NCBI RefSeq assembly: GCF_000018685.1
Contig: NC_010001.1
Coordinates: 3,872,001-3,936,000, forward strand
DNA from: Lachnoclostridium phytofermentans ISDg
GTDB taxonomy: Bacteria > Bacillota > Clostridia > Lachnospirales > Lachnospiraceae
Reading direction: 5' to 3'
Length of the DNA stretch: 64,000 bases
Below the pieces are notes generated by a model, which was not told the DNA's origin, did not search any database, and saw nothing but the letters and a program-made list of their open reading frames with translations. Made by a program: the position numbers and the translations under genes. The stretch's first letter is position 1. Each line of letters begins with the position of its first letter. This document shows positions 17,238 to 26,055 of this stretch, piece by piece.

Positions 17238-18254
17238 ATGAATGAGCTAATAAAGCCAAAAGCATTAAAATCAGGGGATACTATCGCTCTCATTTCTATC
17301 TCTGGCGGTAGAGGTGGGGATGCTGATATGATTGCCCGATTTGAAGAAGGAAAAAGACGTTTAGAAAGTTTATACAAAGTAAATGTTATCGCTACTCCTA
17401 ATGCACTACAGGGTAATGACAATATATATCAACATCCTGAAGCACGTGGGGCCGATTTGATGTGGGCGTTAAAAAACAAAGATATCAATGGAATTATATG
17501 TATTATGGGAGGTGATGACTCCTATCGTGTATTCCCTTTTATTGATATTAATGTAATACATGATAATCCAAAAGTTTTTATGGGATATTCTGATATAGCA
17601 TCATGGACTACATTATTTGCAGTCGCTGGTGTTATGTCATATTACGGTCCAAATCTTCTTACACCAATTGCTCAACCTATAAAACTTGATGATTATACAA
17701 TGGAGGCCATTAAAAAATGCTTATTTAGCACGGATACAATTGGAGAAATTAAGCCATGCGATTCCTATACCAAAATTGAATGGAGAAATGTAACCGAAGA
17801 TGAAATTTCATGGACCAAGAATACCGGCTATAAGTTACTTCAAGGTAGGGGAAAAGTTCAAGGACGATTATTTGGTGGTTGCGGAGGTCCTATAAGGCAG
17901 ATTATGGGTACTGAATACTTCCCTACACCAGAATTTTTCAATGATTGCATTCTATTTTTTGAGGTTGGTTCACCATATGGCAGTTTATTGGCTGGTCTGC
18001 ATGATCTCCGTGAATTGGATGCAGCTGGACTTTTTAAAAATGCAAATGGACTGATCACAGGTCATTTGAATGAAGAAGAAGAAAAAATGTTACTAAAATT
18101 TCTTAAATATGAAGCTAATAGAGAAGATCTTGTAGTATTGGAGAATGTTGATTTTGCACATCGTACACCAATGACAGTAATCCCAGTTGGAGCAATGGCA
18201 GAAATTGATTGCGATAGGATATCTTTTAGCATTATAGAATCGGGTGTATGCTAA
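17238..18254 (+). CDS. S66 family peptidase (LD-carboxypeptidase / MccF-like)
   Basis: A 338-residue cytosolic serine peptidase of the S66 family. The nucleophile is Ser118 in GYSDIA; the Glu in ILFFEVGS and His in VDFAHRTPM complete the Ser-Glu-His triad. The closest layout is MccF, which cleaves the acyl-AMP warhead of microcin C-type toxins. Proper LD-carboxypeptidases share this fold, so both remain possible. GGAGGT overlaps the end of the preceding gene, suggesting translational coupling. The context of resistance-type genes favours self-protection. Confidence 0.85.
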   Translation: MNELIKPKALKSGDTIALISISGGRGGDADMIARFEEGKRRLESLYKVNVIATPNALQGNDNIYQHPEARGADLMWALKNKDINGIICIMGGDDSYRVFPFIDINVIHDNPKVFMGYSDIASWTTLFAVAGVMSYYGPNLLTPIAQPIKLDDYTMEAIKKCLFSTDTIGEIKPCDSYTKIEWRNVTEDEISWTKNTGYKLLQGRGKVQGRLFGGCGGPIRQIMGTEYFPTPEFFNDCILFFEVGSPYGSLLAGLHDLRELDAAGLFKNANGLITGHLNEEEEKMLLKFLKYEANREDLVVLENVDFAHRTPMTVIPVGAMAEIDCDRISFSIIESGVC

Positions 18255-18402
18255 TTTCTATTATAGTATGTGGAGATATATGAGGAACACGTTTGTCTTA
18301 AGTATACAAAGATTTTCTAGGTTAATTATTATTACTATTTTTAAAATAGTGATAAAAATTAGAAATTAAATAGAAAGTATTAAGTACTAATGGAGAACAA
18401 AG

Positions 18403-18927
18403 ATGAAAATTGAGACAAATGACTTAATTATCCGCAATTATGAATTAAAAGATGAGAATGATTTATGTGAATACATGTTACAGCGAGTAAATGCTGAATT
18501 TGAGGGATATCCAGATTTTACTTGTGAGAAAGCGAAAGAAGAGATTGAATATAGAATGCAAAGCGATGAATTCTATGCTATTGAGTTAAAAAATGACCGT
18601 AAGGTTATTGGAAATATCTATCTAGGGAAAAGGGATTTTAATACAAGAGAACTCGGCTATGTATTAAATGAGAACTATCAGCATAGGGGCTATGGTAGTG
18701 ATGCCAGCAAAGCAATGATTGAATATATGTTTAATCAAGGCGTTCATAGAATTTATGCAGAATGTGCTCCTCAGAATACACCTTCCTGGAAGTTGATGGA
18801 AAAGATTGGAATGAAGCGTGAGGCGTATTTTAGAAAAAACGTTTCTTTTCATAAAGATAAGAACGGTAACCCTATCTATTGGGATACATATGTTTATGCA
18901 ATATTAAATCCAGATGAAGAAATATAA
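18403..18927 (+). CDS. GNAT acetyltransferase (RimJ/RimL type)
   Basis: A 174-residue N-acetyltransferase. The acetyl-CoA loop is seen as RELGYVLNENYQHRGYGSDA, followed by MIEYMFNQGVHRIYAECAPQ and NTPSWKLMEKIGMKREAYFR, the characteristic motif B of RimJ/RimL and streptothricin-type enzymes. GGAGAA precedes the ATG. It ends 15 bp before the esterase gene, so they share a transcript. The substrate is unknown. Confidence 0.85.
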   Translation: MKIETNDLIIRNYELKDENDLCEYMLQRVNAEFEGYPDFTCEKAKEEIEYRMQSDEFYAIELKNDRKVIGNIYLGKRDFNTRELGYVLNENYQHRGYGSDASKAMIEYMFNQGVHRIYAECAPQNTPSWKLMEKIGMKREAYFRKNVSFHKDKNGNPIYWDTYVYAILNPDEEI

Positions 18928-18942
18928 AGGAAGGATATTAAA

Positions 18943-19785
18943 ATGGCAGAACAATTGTTAAAAAGATTAAATGTTAAAAAGAAAGAATTAGAGTGGCTAT
19001 ATGTACCAGATGTGCAATATTATGAATATGAAAATTGTAAACGGTATTTGCAGTTAATTATACCTTATAAACAACACTGGGAAGAAAATAAAAAATATCC
19101 TTTGATTCTATTTATACCAGGTTCAGCGTGGCACAGACAGGAAATGTATAATAGCATACCTGCTCGTGCTGAATTGGCTAAAAGAGGTTTTGCAGTAGCT
19201 GAGGTGCAATATAGAGAATCAGAGCTAGATATTTTTCCTGCACAAGTAATTGATGCTAAGAACGCTATTCGTTTTATTCCTTCATTAGCAGAACAATTCC
19301 ACATTGACACAGATAATATTTTTATAAGTGGAGATTCCTCAGGAGGTCATATTGCACTTTTAACAGGGTTAACGGCTGCTTTTGGAGAACTTGATTTAGA
19401 CGTGGAAAATAATAATTCTTGTGAGGTCAAGGGAATTATTAGCTATTGCGCGCCAACTGATATGTTTCTTTCAGAAGGAATGGGACCAATAGAGGATTTA
19501 CTTGGGACAGATAAAGTGACAAATGTCCCCGATCTCGCGAAAAGCGCTTCCTGTGCAACATATCTTTCGAGTGAAAGAGATATTCCTCCCATATTGATGT
19601 TTCATGGTTTAGAGGATGGTCTGGTTTCTATAAATCATAGTCGTAATTTCTTTGATAAGTTAAAACAGTTTGATAAAGAGGTAGAATACTATGAATTAGA
19701 AAATGAAGATCATTGCTGTCCTACTTTTTGGGGAAATGATGTATTAGATATAGTAGAAAAATTCGTGAAACGAAACTGTAAATAA
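18943..19785 (+). CDS. Alpha/beta hydrolase (esterase/lipase-like)
   Basis: A 280-residue cytoplasmic alpha/beta hydrolase. Nucleophile Ser lies in GDSSGG, the oxyanion strand ends IPGSAWHR, the acid lies around MFHGLEDGLV, and the catalytic His is in ENEDHCCPTF. It resembles BD-FAE/carbohydrate acetyl-esterase relatives and peptidase S9-like esterases. There is no signal peptide. RBS AAAGGAAGG. It is last in the operon before a tRNA-type terminator. Confidence 0.8.
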   Translation: MAEQLLKRLNVKKKELEWLYVPDVQYYEYENCKRYLQLIIPYKQHWEENKKYPLILFIPGSAWHRQEMYNSIPARAELAKRGFAVAEVQYRESELDIFPAQVIDAKNAIRFIPSLAEQFHIDTDNIFISGDSSGGHIALLTGLTAAFGELDLDVENNNSCEVKGIISYCAPTDMFLSEGMGPIEDLLGTDKVTNVPDLAKSASCATYLSSERDIPPILMFHGLEDGLVSINHSRNFFDKLKQFDKEVEYYELENEDHCCPTFWGNDVLDIVEKFVKRNCK

Positions 19786-19849
19786 ACACTTTATTTGAAG
19801 ATTTTAATAAAACGAAACAAGTCATCTTCAATACCCCACACTTAATTTA

Positions 19850-19890
19850 AAAGTCGCTAATCCTAGTAGTCAGGGTTAGCGACTTTGTTT
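19850..19890 (+). terminator. tRNA-type terminator closing the island
   Basis: AAAGTCGCTAATCCT pairs with AGGGTTAGCGACTTT. It resembles the terminator after tRNA-Gly in its CGCTAATCC/GGGTTAGCG arms and is preceded by CACTTAATTTAAAAG, which is like the tRNA 3' flank of copy c. It probably marks the distal end of the array. Confidence 0.8.
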
Positions 19891-20064
19891 CTAAAAACAA
19901 GTGGTAAATCCGTTTGCCTTTATCTCACATGACATATAGGTTTCGTGCTATGAATTTTATGGTAATTTTTGTTTAATATTTTCTATCGATATGCTACTAT
20001 TAATAATAGGATCAACAAATTGTATTTTTAAGAGAGGCAAATAATCTTATTAAGGAGAAGCTTA

Positions 20065-20574
20065 ATGAAAACTATATTAGAGGAAGATAGATTCCGCATT
20101 ATATCAGATGAAAACAAAGCGTTTATTTTAGCATTTAATGATGAGATTACAAAGCTTGGGTACGATTTTGGTGGTAATATTGGAAGCGGCTTTTGTTGGG
20201 GTAAATACATGATTATTTATTCAAAAAGTGGAGTTAAGAGTAAACAAGTTGCCTCTAGAATATACATAAGAGAAAACAGTATTGTTCTTCGACTTTTCTT
20301 AAATAAAATTGATAAGCATCGTGAATACATTGAAAATTCAAAGGATTATATTAAAAATGCTTTTATCAATGATTATGGCAAATGTAATCATTGTCATAAT
20401 GAAAAAGATGGAATATGCAAATTCAGAAAGTCTTATAGCTTAGATAATAAATTTATTGAAAAATGCAATGGTATTACCTTCGAATTTTGGGAACCAAACC
20501 TAGATAAATTATCAGACTATATTGACTTACTAAAAGAATTTTACCCTGTAAGGCGAACACGCTCCATATCTTAA
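20065..20574 (+). CDS. Hypothetical protein with Cys/His cluster
   Basis: A 169-residue soluble protein with no family I can name. A middle segment has CNHCHNEKDGICKFRKSY and a further Cys at about 140, which could bind zinc or an iron-sulfur centre. It also holds GYDFGGNIGSGFCWGKYMII, rich in Gly and aromatic residues. RBS AAGGAG with good spacing supports the ATG. It stands alone on the plus strand just outside the tRNA-Gly array. Confidence 0.65.
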   Translation: MKTILEEDRFRIISDENKAFILAFNDEITKLGYDFGGNIGSGFCWGKYMIIYSKSGVKSKQVASRIYIRENSIVLRLFLNKIDKHREYIENSKDYIKNAFINDYGKCNHCHNEKDGICKFRKSYSLDNKFIEKCNGITFEFWEPNLDKLSDYIDLLKEFYPVRRTRSIS

Positions 20575-20746
20575 TACAGGATTGTAAAATAGTTATCACA
20601 GCTGTGAACAGAGGAACTCTTAGGGTATTCAAACTAAGATATTTTGCATTAAGCTGTACATACACTTCTAATATAAGAGTATGTACAGCTTGTAATTATA
20701 CCATTTAATGCCCGTGATTCTGTTCGATTTAAATGGAGGAAATAAT

Positions 20747-21268
20747 ATGGTTATTTTAATTTCAGGTAGCTCTCATACCGGAAAGACCGCACTTGCTCAA
20801 AAATTATTAAAGAAATACGAATTCCCGTATTTATCACAAGATCATTTAAAAATGGGACTAATCAGAAGTGGATTTAGCACATTAACACCAGAAGATGATA
20901 TCGATGATATCATCCATGTTCTTTGGCCCATAACCAGAGAAATAATTAAAACATGTATCGAAAATAAACAAAATTTAATCATTGAAGGATGCTATATTCC
21001 GTTTGATTATAAAAATGATTTTAAAGACGATTATTTAAAATATATTAAATATAATTGTCTTATATTTAGTTCAAAGTATATCAAAGAACACTACGAAGAT
21101 ATTATGAAACATGCAAGTACAATAGAATATAGAGATGAAAATGATGCAAAATATTGTACAAAAGAAATGCTGCTTAGAGAGAATTTACTCAATCTAGAGA
21201 GATGCATAGAAACGAATAGTGAATATACTTTAATTGATGATAGATATGCTGTTGATATAGAATTATAG
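20747..21268 (+). CDS. P-loop kinase-like ATP-binding protein
   Basis: A 173-residue NTPase with Walker A ISGSSHTGKTALAQKLL at the N-terminus, the segment LSQDHLKMGLIRSG typical of 2-phosphoglycerate-kinase/adenylate-kinase-like folds, and a Walker-B-like NLIIEGCYIPF. GGAGGA lies directly before ATG 20747; a longer upstream in-frame ATG has no ribosome site. The substrate is unknown. Confidence 0.8.
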   Translation: MVILISGSSHTGKTALAQKLLKKYEFPYLSQDHLKMGLIRSGFSTLTPEDDIDDIIHVLWPITREIIKTCIENKQNLIIEGCYIPFDYKNDFKDDYLKYIKYNCLIFSSKYIKEHYEDIMKHASTIEYRDENDAKYCTKEMLLRENLLNLERCIETNSEYTLIDDRYAVDIEL

Positions 21269-21326
21269 ATTTGTATTTGTGAAAATAAAACAGGTGATGA
21301 ACTTGCCTATTGAAAGAAGGTTATAT

Positions 21327-22181
21327 ATGGACCCATCAGATATTAGATTCGAACAACTAAAAGAAAGGGACTATCCTATTGCACGAGAAATTCTACAACA
21401 GGATATTGATTCAGGGGAAGATCTTCTACGAGAACTCTCCAATGAACCAGAATCGCTCACTGCAACGTTTTTAGGTGAAAAGCTTGTTGCATTAGCTCAA
21501 ATTGAAAAGACTATACCGCAATCTTATTTGGTTGTATATGTAGCTCCTAATTTTCGTGGACAAGGTATTGGATCCGCAATCGATAAGTATGCGGAAAATA
21601 TTCTACAGGAAAGTGGCACAGCATCAATCATGAGTGCAATTCATGCGAATTATGATTCCTCTCTCTCTTTTGCCAGAAAGCACGGATATGACCACTACTA
21701 TTCTTCTGCATTTATGGTGCGCACTGGAGAACCTTTTCCTTTAGAAATGCTCCATGTGAGACCTTATACTGACGAAGATTACCTTGCTAGTCAAGCTCTC
21801 TACGCAAAAGCATTTCACGAAATGCGTGTCCGCGTCGGTAGCTTTCCTAATTCAGTAATTGCCATGCCTAACGAGAATAACCGAAAATCATGGAAAGAGG
21901 ATTCTAAAAACCGTTTTGTTTACATGGAAGATGGTGAAATTGCTGCTCATGGACATCTGCATGGTAATGAGCTCGGCAGTATTTCCGTTCGTACAGACTT
22001 ACAAGGTCGCGGAATTGGTAAGAAGTTTATCATGTATTTATGTAATGAACTATATCAGCGTGGGTATGAAACTATTGAACTTTGGTGCGTTGTAGGCAAT
22101 TATGCCAGAAATATTTACGATAGTTTTGGTTTCAAAGAAAAATATATAGTAGAATTTCAGCATAAAACACTGCACAAATGA
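21327..22181 (+). CDS. Double GNAT acetyltransferase
   Basis: About 284 residues with two GNAT domains. The first has VVYVAPNFRGQGIGSAIDKY (acetyl-CoA loop RGQGIG), the second SISVRTDLQGRGIGKKFIMY (QGRGIG). Such tandem GNATs include mycothiol-synthase-like and antibiotic acetyltransferases. The ATG at 21327 follows AAGAAGG; an upstream GTG (21279) would add 16 residues without better support. Confidence 0.8.
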   Translation: MDPSDIRFEQLKERDYPIAREILQQDIDSGEDLLRELSNEPESLTATFLGEKLVALAQIEKTIPQSYLVVYVAPNFRGQGIGSAIDKYAENILQESGTASIMSAIHANYDSSLSFARKHGYDHYYSSAFMVRTGEPFPLEMLHVRPYTDEDYLASQALYAKAFHEMRVRVGSFPNSVIAMPNENNRKSWKEDSKNRFVYMEDGEIAAHGHLHGNELGSISVRTDLQGRGIGKKFIMYLCNELYQRGYETIELWCVVGNYARNIYDSFGFKEKYIVEFQHKTLHK

Positions 22182-22285
22182 ATCTAGTGATGCTGTCCTC
22201 CTTGTTCCCATTCCTTCCAATCGATATATCTCAATACTTAGCAAGTGAAAACCCTAGCATTTTTAAAATTACTTAATCGTACGAA

Positions 22286-22314
22286 TTGACTTCCCAAAAT
22301 TAGAAAAGTATAAT
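22286..22314 (+). promoter_or_regulatory. Shared-type promoter, third copy
   Basis: TTGACT (22286-22291), a 17-bp spacer TCCCAAAATTAGAAAAG, and TATAAT (22309-22314). It is less exact in its dyad than the first two copies. Confidence 0.6.
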
Positions 22315-22374
22315 AAGATTTAGCTTTAAATTCCCAATTATTAGTTTTGTTATTTCTTAAAAAGGAGAAAATAT

Positions 22375-23118
22375 ATGCATAATGATTCTTCGACAAAATG
22401 CTGGAGTGAAGCAGGACTGGAGTGGTGTGAAATTGCTCAAAAGAATGATTTTCGAATGTTCTTTATCATGCCATATACTTTACAACAGCTTGGTAATGTC
22501 TCAGGGAAAAGAATTTTAGATCTTGGTTGTGGTGAAGGAGGCTATTCAAGAGAATTAGCGCAGCGAGGAGCTTTGGTAACAGCAATTGATTGCTCCGAAT
22601 TTTTTATAAATTATTCCACTAATAAAGCTAAGGAACAAGGCTTACATATTACGCACTTTATCCGCAACAGCTGTGACTTATATGATATACAAGACAACTA
22701 TTTTGACATTGTTCTTTGTTCTATGATGTTAATGGATTGTGAAAACTTAGATGGAACAGTGAATGAAATAGCAAGAGTTTTGAAAAGTGGCGGTAAAGTT
22801 TTTGCCAGTGTTCTCCATCCATGCTTTAAAGGAAAAGATATAAATTGGACTGGCGAGGGTAATGAATCAATGGTAGTTTTTGTGAAGAATTATTTTTTCC
22901 CAAAGGAGTGGGAAATGCCACCAACCAATGGATTGAAAGGTAATGTTGTATGGAGACATCGAACATTGGAAGAATACGTAAAATTATTTGTCAAAAATAA
23001 TTTAAGAATTACTGATTTGAACGAACCAATGCCTACCGAGGAACAGATAAAAATGTCACCACGGATTGGATGGCTAACCAAAATACCTATGTTTTTATTC
23101 TGGGAACTTGAAAAATAA
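22375..23118 (+). CDS. SAM-dependent class I methyltransferase
   Basis: A 247-residue cytosolic methyltransferase (Methyltransf_11/25 type). Motif I ILDLGCGEGGYSRELAQRGA, then VTAIDCS, motif II NYFDIVLCSMMLMDCENLDG and motif III VLKSGGKVFASVLHPCF. AAAGGAG precedes the ATG. It differs from the methyltransferase at 10857 and is not a recent duplicate. The substrate is unknown. Confidence 0.85.
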   Translation: MHNDSSTKCWSEAGLEWCEIAQKNDFRMFFIMPYTLQQLGNVSGKRILDLGCGEGGYSRELAQRGALVTAIDCSEFFINYSTNKAKEQGLHITHFIRNSCDLYDIQDNYFDIVLCSMMLMDCENLDGTVNEIARVLKSGGKVFASVLHPCFKGKDINWTGEGNESMVVFVKNYFFPKEWEMPPTNGLKGNVVWRHRTLEEYVKLFVKNNLRITDLNEPMPTEEQIKMSPRIGWLTKIPMFLFWELEK

Positions 23119-23221
23119 TCTACAGTATCTTTTTGCTATTATGTTCAAAGCTCATTAGGAAGCTGCCAAAACAATAATATTAACAAGAAAAAGCGTGTTT
23201 TTCGGTATCTTCCTAGTAAGG

Positions 23222-23256
23222 AAAAAGGTGAGGTTCAAAGAACCTCACCTTTTTAA
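23222..23256. terminator. Bidirectional terminator
   Basis: AAAGGTGAGGTTC pairs with GAACCTCACCTTT over a 4-nt loop, with A/T runs on both sides, between convergent genes. Confidence 0.9.
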
Positions 23257-23263
23257 CTTAATT

Positions 23264-23749
23264 CTAAACTAAATATTGATCATCAGCATCTTTCATAAAG
23301 CCAAAAATAATTCTAAATAAATCGATAAAATAACCAAATCCTAATAATCCACCCGTAAAAAAGTATAATAGAAACATATTATAACGTTTTAAATATAAAT
23401 AATGAAAACCTACAATTCCCGTAAATAAACAAAGGCATAAGGCTATCCACTGTTTCTTTCGAGGTACTATAATCTTATCGGATGATATATGTATAGTTCT
23501 TTGTGACGTTTGGCTTTGAACCATTCTATTATAAGATGTTTGGGTTTGAGATGAATAGTTTTGATATGCTTGATTTTGATGTGCTTGATTTTGATACGCT
23601 TGATTTTGATACGCTTGATTTTGATACGCTTGATTTTGATACGCTTGATTTTGTAACGCTTGCTGCTCCTGTTTTTCTCTAAAGCTAGAACCACAATATA
23701 AACATTGATTATTCTCTAAACTTGCACCGCAATTTGGACACTTATCCAA
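23264..23749 (-). CDS. Zinc-ribbon / TM2 domain protein with QNQAY repeats
   Basis: A 161-residue membrane protein. The N-terminal zinc ribbon has two CxxC pairs (CPNCGASLENNQCLYCGS). A low-complexity stretch follows with six units of a five-residue repeat QNQAY (one QNQAH). A TM2 domain with two transmembrane helices comes after the charged SDKIIVPRKKQW (LFTGIVGFHYLYLKRYNMFL, then GGLLGFGYFIDLFRI). Translation starts at TTG 23747-23749, with GGGGGA 8 nt upstream. Function is unknown; TM2 proteins with zinc ribbons are common in Clostridia. Confidence 0.85.
   Translation of the reverse strand: MDKCPNCGASLENNQCLYCGSSFREKQEQQALQNQAYQNQAYQNQAYQNQAYQNQAHQNQAYQNYSSQTQTSYNRMVQSQTSQRTIHISSDKIIVPRKKQWIALCLCLFTGIVGFHYLYLKRYNMFLLYFFTGGLLGFGYFIDLFRIIFGFMKDADDQYLV
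23560..23660. repeat. 15-bp coding minisatellite (QNQAY units)
   Basis: GATACGCTTGATTTT repeats about six times with few changes and stays in frame within the TM2 gene. Copy number should be prone to slippage without breaking the frame. Confidence 0.9.
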
Positions 23750-23839
23750 CCTAATTTCCCCCTAGTAACAATAAATTATATTATATTTGTTGTTACTTTA
23801 TTTTACCATAAATCAATAATACAAGCAATCGGGACTAAC

Positions 23840-24226
23840 TCAGCATATCAAACAAGCTATTTTTAAAATACCTTCTTCTTTCACAATCGACATATTATTA
23901 ATTCCATATTCTTTAATTTCCTTACCACTGATTCTATAGCATTTTTCGTATTCACTGCTTACCAGCATACCAATATCATTTTCTATAATTTTTACGCTTA
24001 CTTGTTTTTCTTGAAATCCCTTCTCAAAGCACTCCGGATGAAATTTTATTAGTGAGGTAAACTCTGAAACATATTCTTCAATAGTTTTTCTATGATAAAT
24101 TCCATCTTTATATTCGAATAAAATCGCATTTCTTACAAAAAAATCACGAAGTGCTTCTTCCTTCCATTCTTCTACCCTATCAAATGATATTGTATTATAA
24201 TAATCTTTTATAAAAGTATGTAACAT
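23840..24226 (-). CDS. SnoaL/NTF2-like protein
   Basis: A 128-residue protein with the layout of a nuclear-transport-factor-2-like small fold. It starts with a helix FIKDYYNTISFDRVEEWKEE, has a long second helix TIEEYVSEFTSLIKFHPECF and ends in strands VSSEYEKCYRISGKEI. AAGGGG precedes ATG 24224-24226. No catalytic residues can be named. The assignment rests on fold-like pattern only. Confidence 0.5.
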   Translation of the reverse strand: MLHTFIKDYYNTISFDRVEEWKEEALRDFFVRNAILFEYKDGIYHRKTIEEYVSEFTSLIKFHPECFEKGFQEKQVSVKIIENDIGMLVSSEYEKCYRISGKEIKEYGINNMSIVKEEGILKIACLIC

Positions 24227-24292
24227 GTCGTATCCCCTTTACATTCTTTATGAAACAATGTATTCTACCCAAACATATTACATGAATATTCT

Positions 24293-25282
24293 TTATCTCA
24301 TTATCGATTTTTGATACCAATTTTGGTAAATCTTAATTTGCTCATTAAAATAATTGTCATTATACCAGCAGCAGCCTGCATTTCTCTCCATTACATCGGC
24401 ATGAAGCCCCATTAGCCATAACTGCCTTAATGCAATAAATGCCTCTAATGATTGAACTTCTTTCATATCAAGTATACGAATCTCTTCATACCCCTCAAGC
24501 AATGCTCGCCATTCCTTACCTTCCAAATAGTCACTATTTTGATACGATTCATTCCAAGCATAGACACAGAGATCATAAGACCGGTATCCATACCCCATAC
24601 AATCAAAATCAAATATTATAGGTGTCATTTCATCAAAAAAGATATTACCACTATGCAAATCACCATGGCAGAATCCGTAATATGGTTCTTTCATCTGTAG
24701 TTTATCTTCAATCATCTTTCCAAGCCTTTCACTTGATTCTACTAGAAACTCATAATCCTTCTCACGATGCTTTAGATATGGCCGAATCTGCTCTAGAGGT
24801 TTACGAGTTAATGCTACCAAATCTATTGGTTGCCTACTACAAGTATAATGTTTCTCGTCTGCTCTTTGATGCATTTTAGCAATGTTTCTGCCCAGATTTC
24901 GAAAACTAGTTTTCTTATCTTCAGAAGGTTCATTCTTGACCTCCCTAAAAAGCACACCATAACGAGTTCCTTCCGGAGCATTGATTTTCCAAAGAAAAGT
25001 ACCATCCTTTGCTCTAACTGGACGTACAACAGGTAATTCTATATGTAATAAATCGAGAAGAATATCAATCTCTTCCTCATAATCTTTCTCCTCATGCATC
25101 CCTGTTTGTGAAAATCGTAAATAGAAACATTCGTTTGTAGTTTTTACACGGTAGATATCATTCATTCCGCTATCAAAAAATTCACATTGTATAGGCTCTA
25201 GAACATCATAGCGCTTCGGTAATTCATCCTTTATTGCAGTTGGTGATAACTGAGAATATCGAACTTTAAATACGGAATCCAT
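24293..25282 (-). CDS. APH/CotS-like phosphotransferase
   Basis: A 329-residue protein-kinase-like phosphotransferase. The catalytic loop is HGDLHSGNIFFDE and the metal Asp lies in IIFDFDCMGYGYRSYDLCVY; the N-lobe segment IYRVKTTNECFYLRFSQTGM includes the nucleotide site. This is the layout of the YihE/SrkA and CotS group and of aminoglycoside phosphotransferases. ATG 25280-25282 was chosen because AAAGGA lies 10 nt upstream. An aminoglycoside role is not established. Confidence 0.8.
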   Translation of the reverse strand: MDSVFKVRYSQLSPTAIKDELPKRYDVLEPIQCEFFDSGMNDIYRVKTTNECFYLRFSQTGMHEEKDYEEEIDILLDLLHIELPVVRPVRAKDGTFLWKINAPEGTRYGVLFREVKNEPSEDKKTSFRNLGRNIAKMHQRADEKHYTCSRQPIDLVALTRKPLEQIRPYLKHREKDYEFLVESSERLGKMIEDKLQMKEPYYGFCHGDLHSGNIFFDEMTPIIFDFDCMGYGYRSYDLCVYAWNESYQNSDYLEGKEWRALLEGYEEIRILDMKEVQSLEAFIALRQLWLMGLHADVMERNAGCCWYNDNYFNEQIKIYQNWYQKSIMR

Positions 25283-25301
25283 AGCATTTAATCCTTTCAT
25301 T

Positions 25302-25432
25302 ATATTAATCTTTTCATATTAATCTTTTCATATTAATCTTTTCATATTAATTTTTCATATTGATTTTTTCATATTGATTTTTTAAAATTGATTTTGTCAT
25401 ATTGATTTTTTCATATTAATCTTTTCCTATTC
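25302..25432. repeat. 13-15-bp AT-rich tandem repeat
   Basis: About nine or ten units of TCATATTAATCTTT / TCATATTGATTTTT in tandem between two minus-strand genes. The part next to 25302 lies directly upstream of the phosphotransferase, so its promoter must be inside or beyond the array. The remaining 25433-25623 shows no gene. Confidence 0.85.
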
Positions 25433-25623
25433 TACATATCTTCGATATTATCCGATATCAAAAATGTAGATAATCTTACCTTTAAAATACCATAAAATAT
25501 ATTTTATATCCACTTATTACTATTACTCTATGTAAATAAGATTTAAAGTATAGTATAGCGTCTTTCATAAAAAGGGATATATTTTTAATGAGGAGTGATT
25601 TGACACTCCTCATTACATAAAGA

Positions 25624-26055
25624 TTAAGATAATTTTCTAAAAATACGATAATGTGGTCTTTCTTCTCCAAATAACCAATATCTTAAGTAATCATCCAATA
25701 TGATGGCGAAACTAGATAAAATACACCAAATCATAGAAAAAGGTAAGCAAACCTGCCCTAATATTTGAAAAGCTTGATTTGAATAATCCCACACATCTAA
25801 TTGAAATACTATATTTATTAGTATACCTGAGATTAATTCAACAATAGTTACGATAACTCCTCCAATTAATGCTTGTAACCAAAGAGGAGATCTTGGAAGG
25901 AATTTGTCTATCATTCCAATTAATACGAAACAAATTCCACCTACAATACCCATAGTCCAGTGAGTAAAACCACCTCTTGAAATAATTTCGATTAACAGAT
26001 ATAATGTTCCGCCAATAAAAAATAATGTCAAATATTTATTAATCAAAGTTTTCAT
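25624..26055 (-). CDS. Putative ABC-transporter type IV family membrane protein (CmpB-like)
   Basis: A 143-residue integral membrane protein with four hydrophobic segments. The opening FFIGGTLYLLIEIISRG with a conserved Glu and GG, and the Cys/Trp-rich third segment match the CmpB-like 'putative ABC transporter type IV' family (PF06541). GGAGG precedes the ATG. The function of this family is not known. Confidence 0.65.
   Translation of the reverse strand: MKTLINKYLTLFFIGGTLYLLIEIISRGGFTHWTMGIVGGICFVLIGMIDKFLPRSPLWLQALIGGVIVTIVELISGILINIVFQLDVWDYSNQAFQILGQVCLPFSMIWCILSSFAIILDDYLRYWLFGEERPHYRIFRKLS

Noticed and set aside
23560..23660. CRISPR-like short repeats
   Set aside because: Units are 15 bp, contiguous without spacers, and stay in frame within a gene, so they are a coding minisatellite. 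No cas genes are near.
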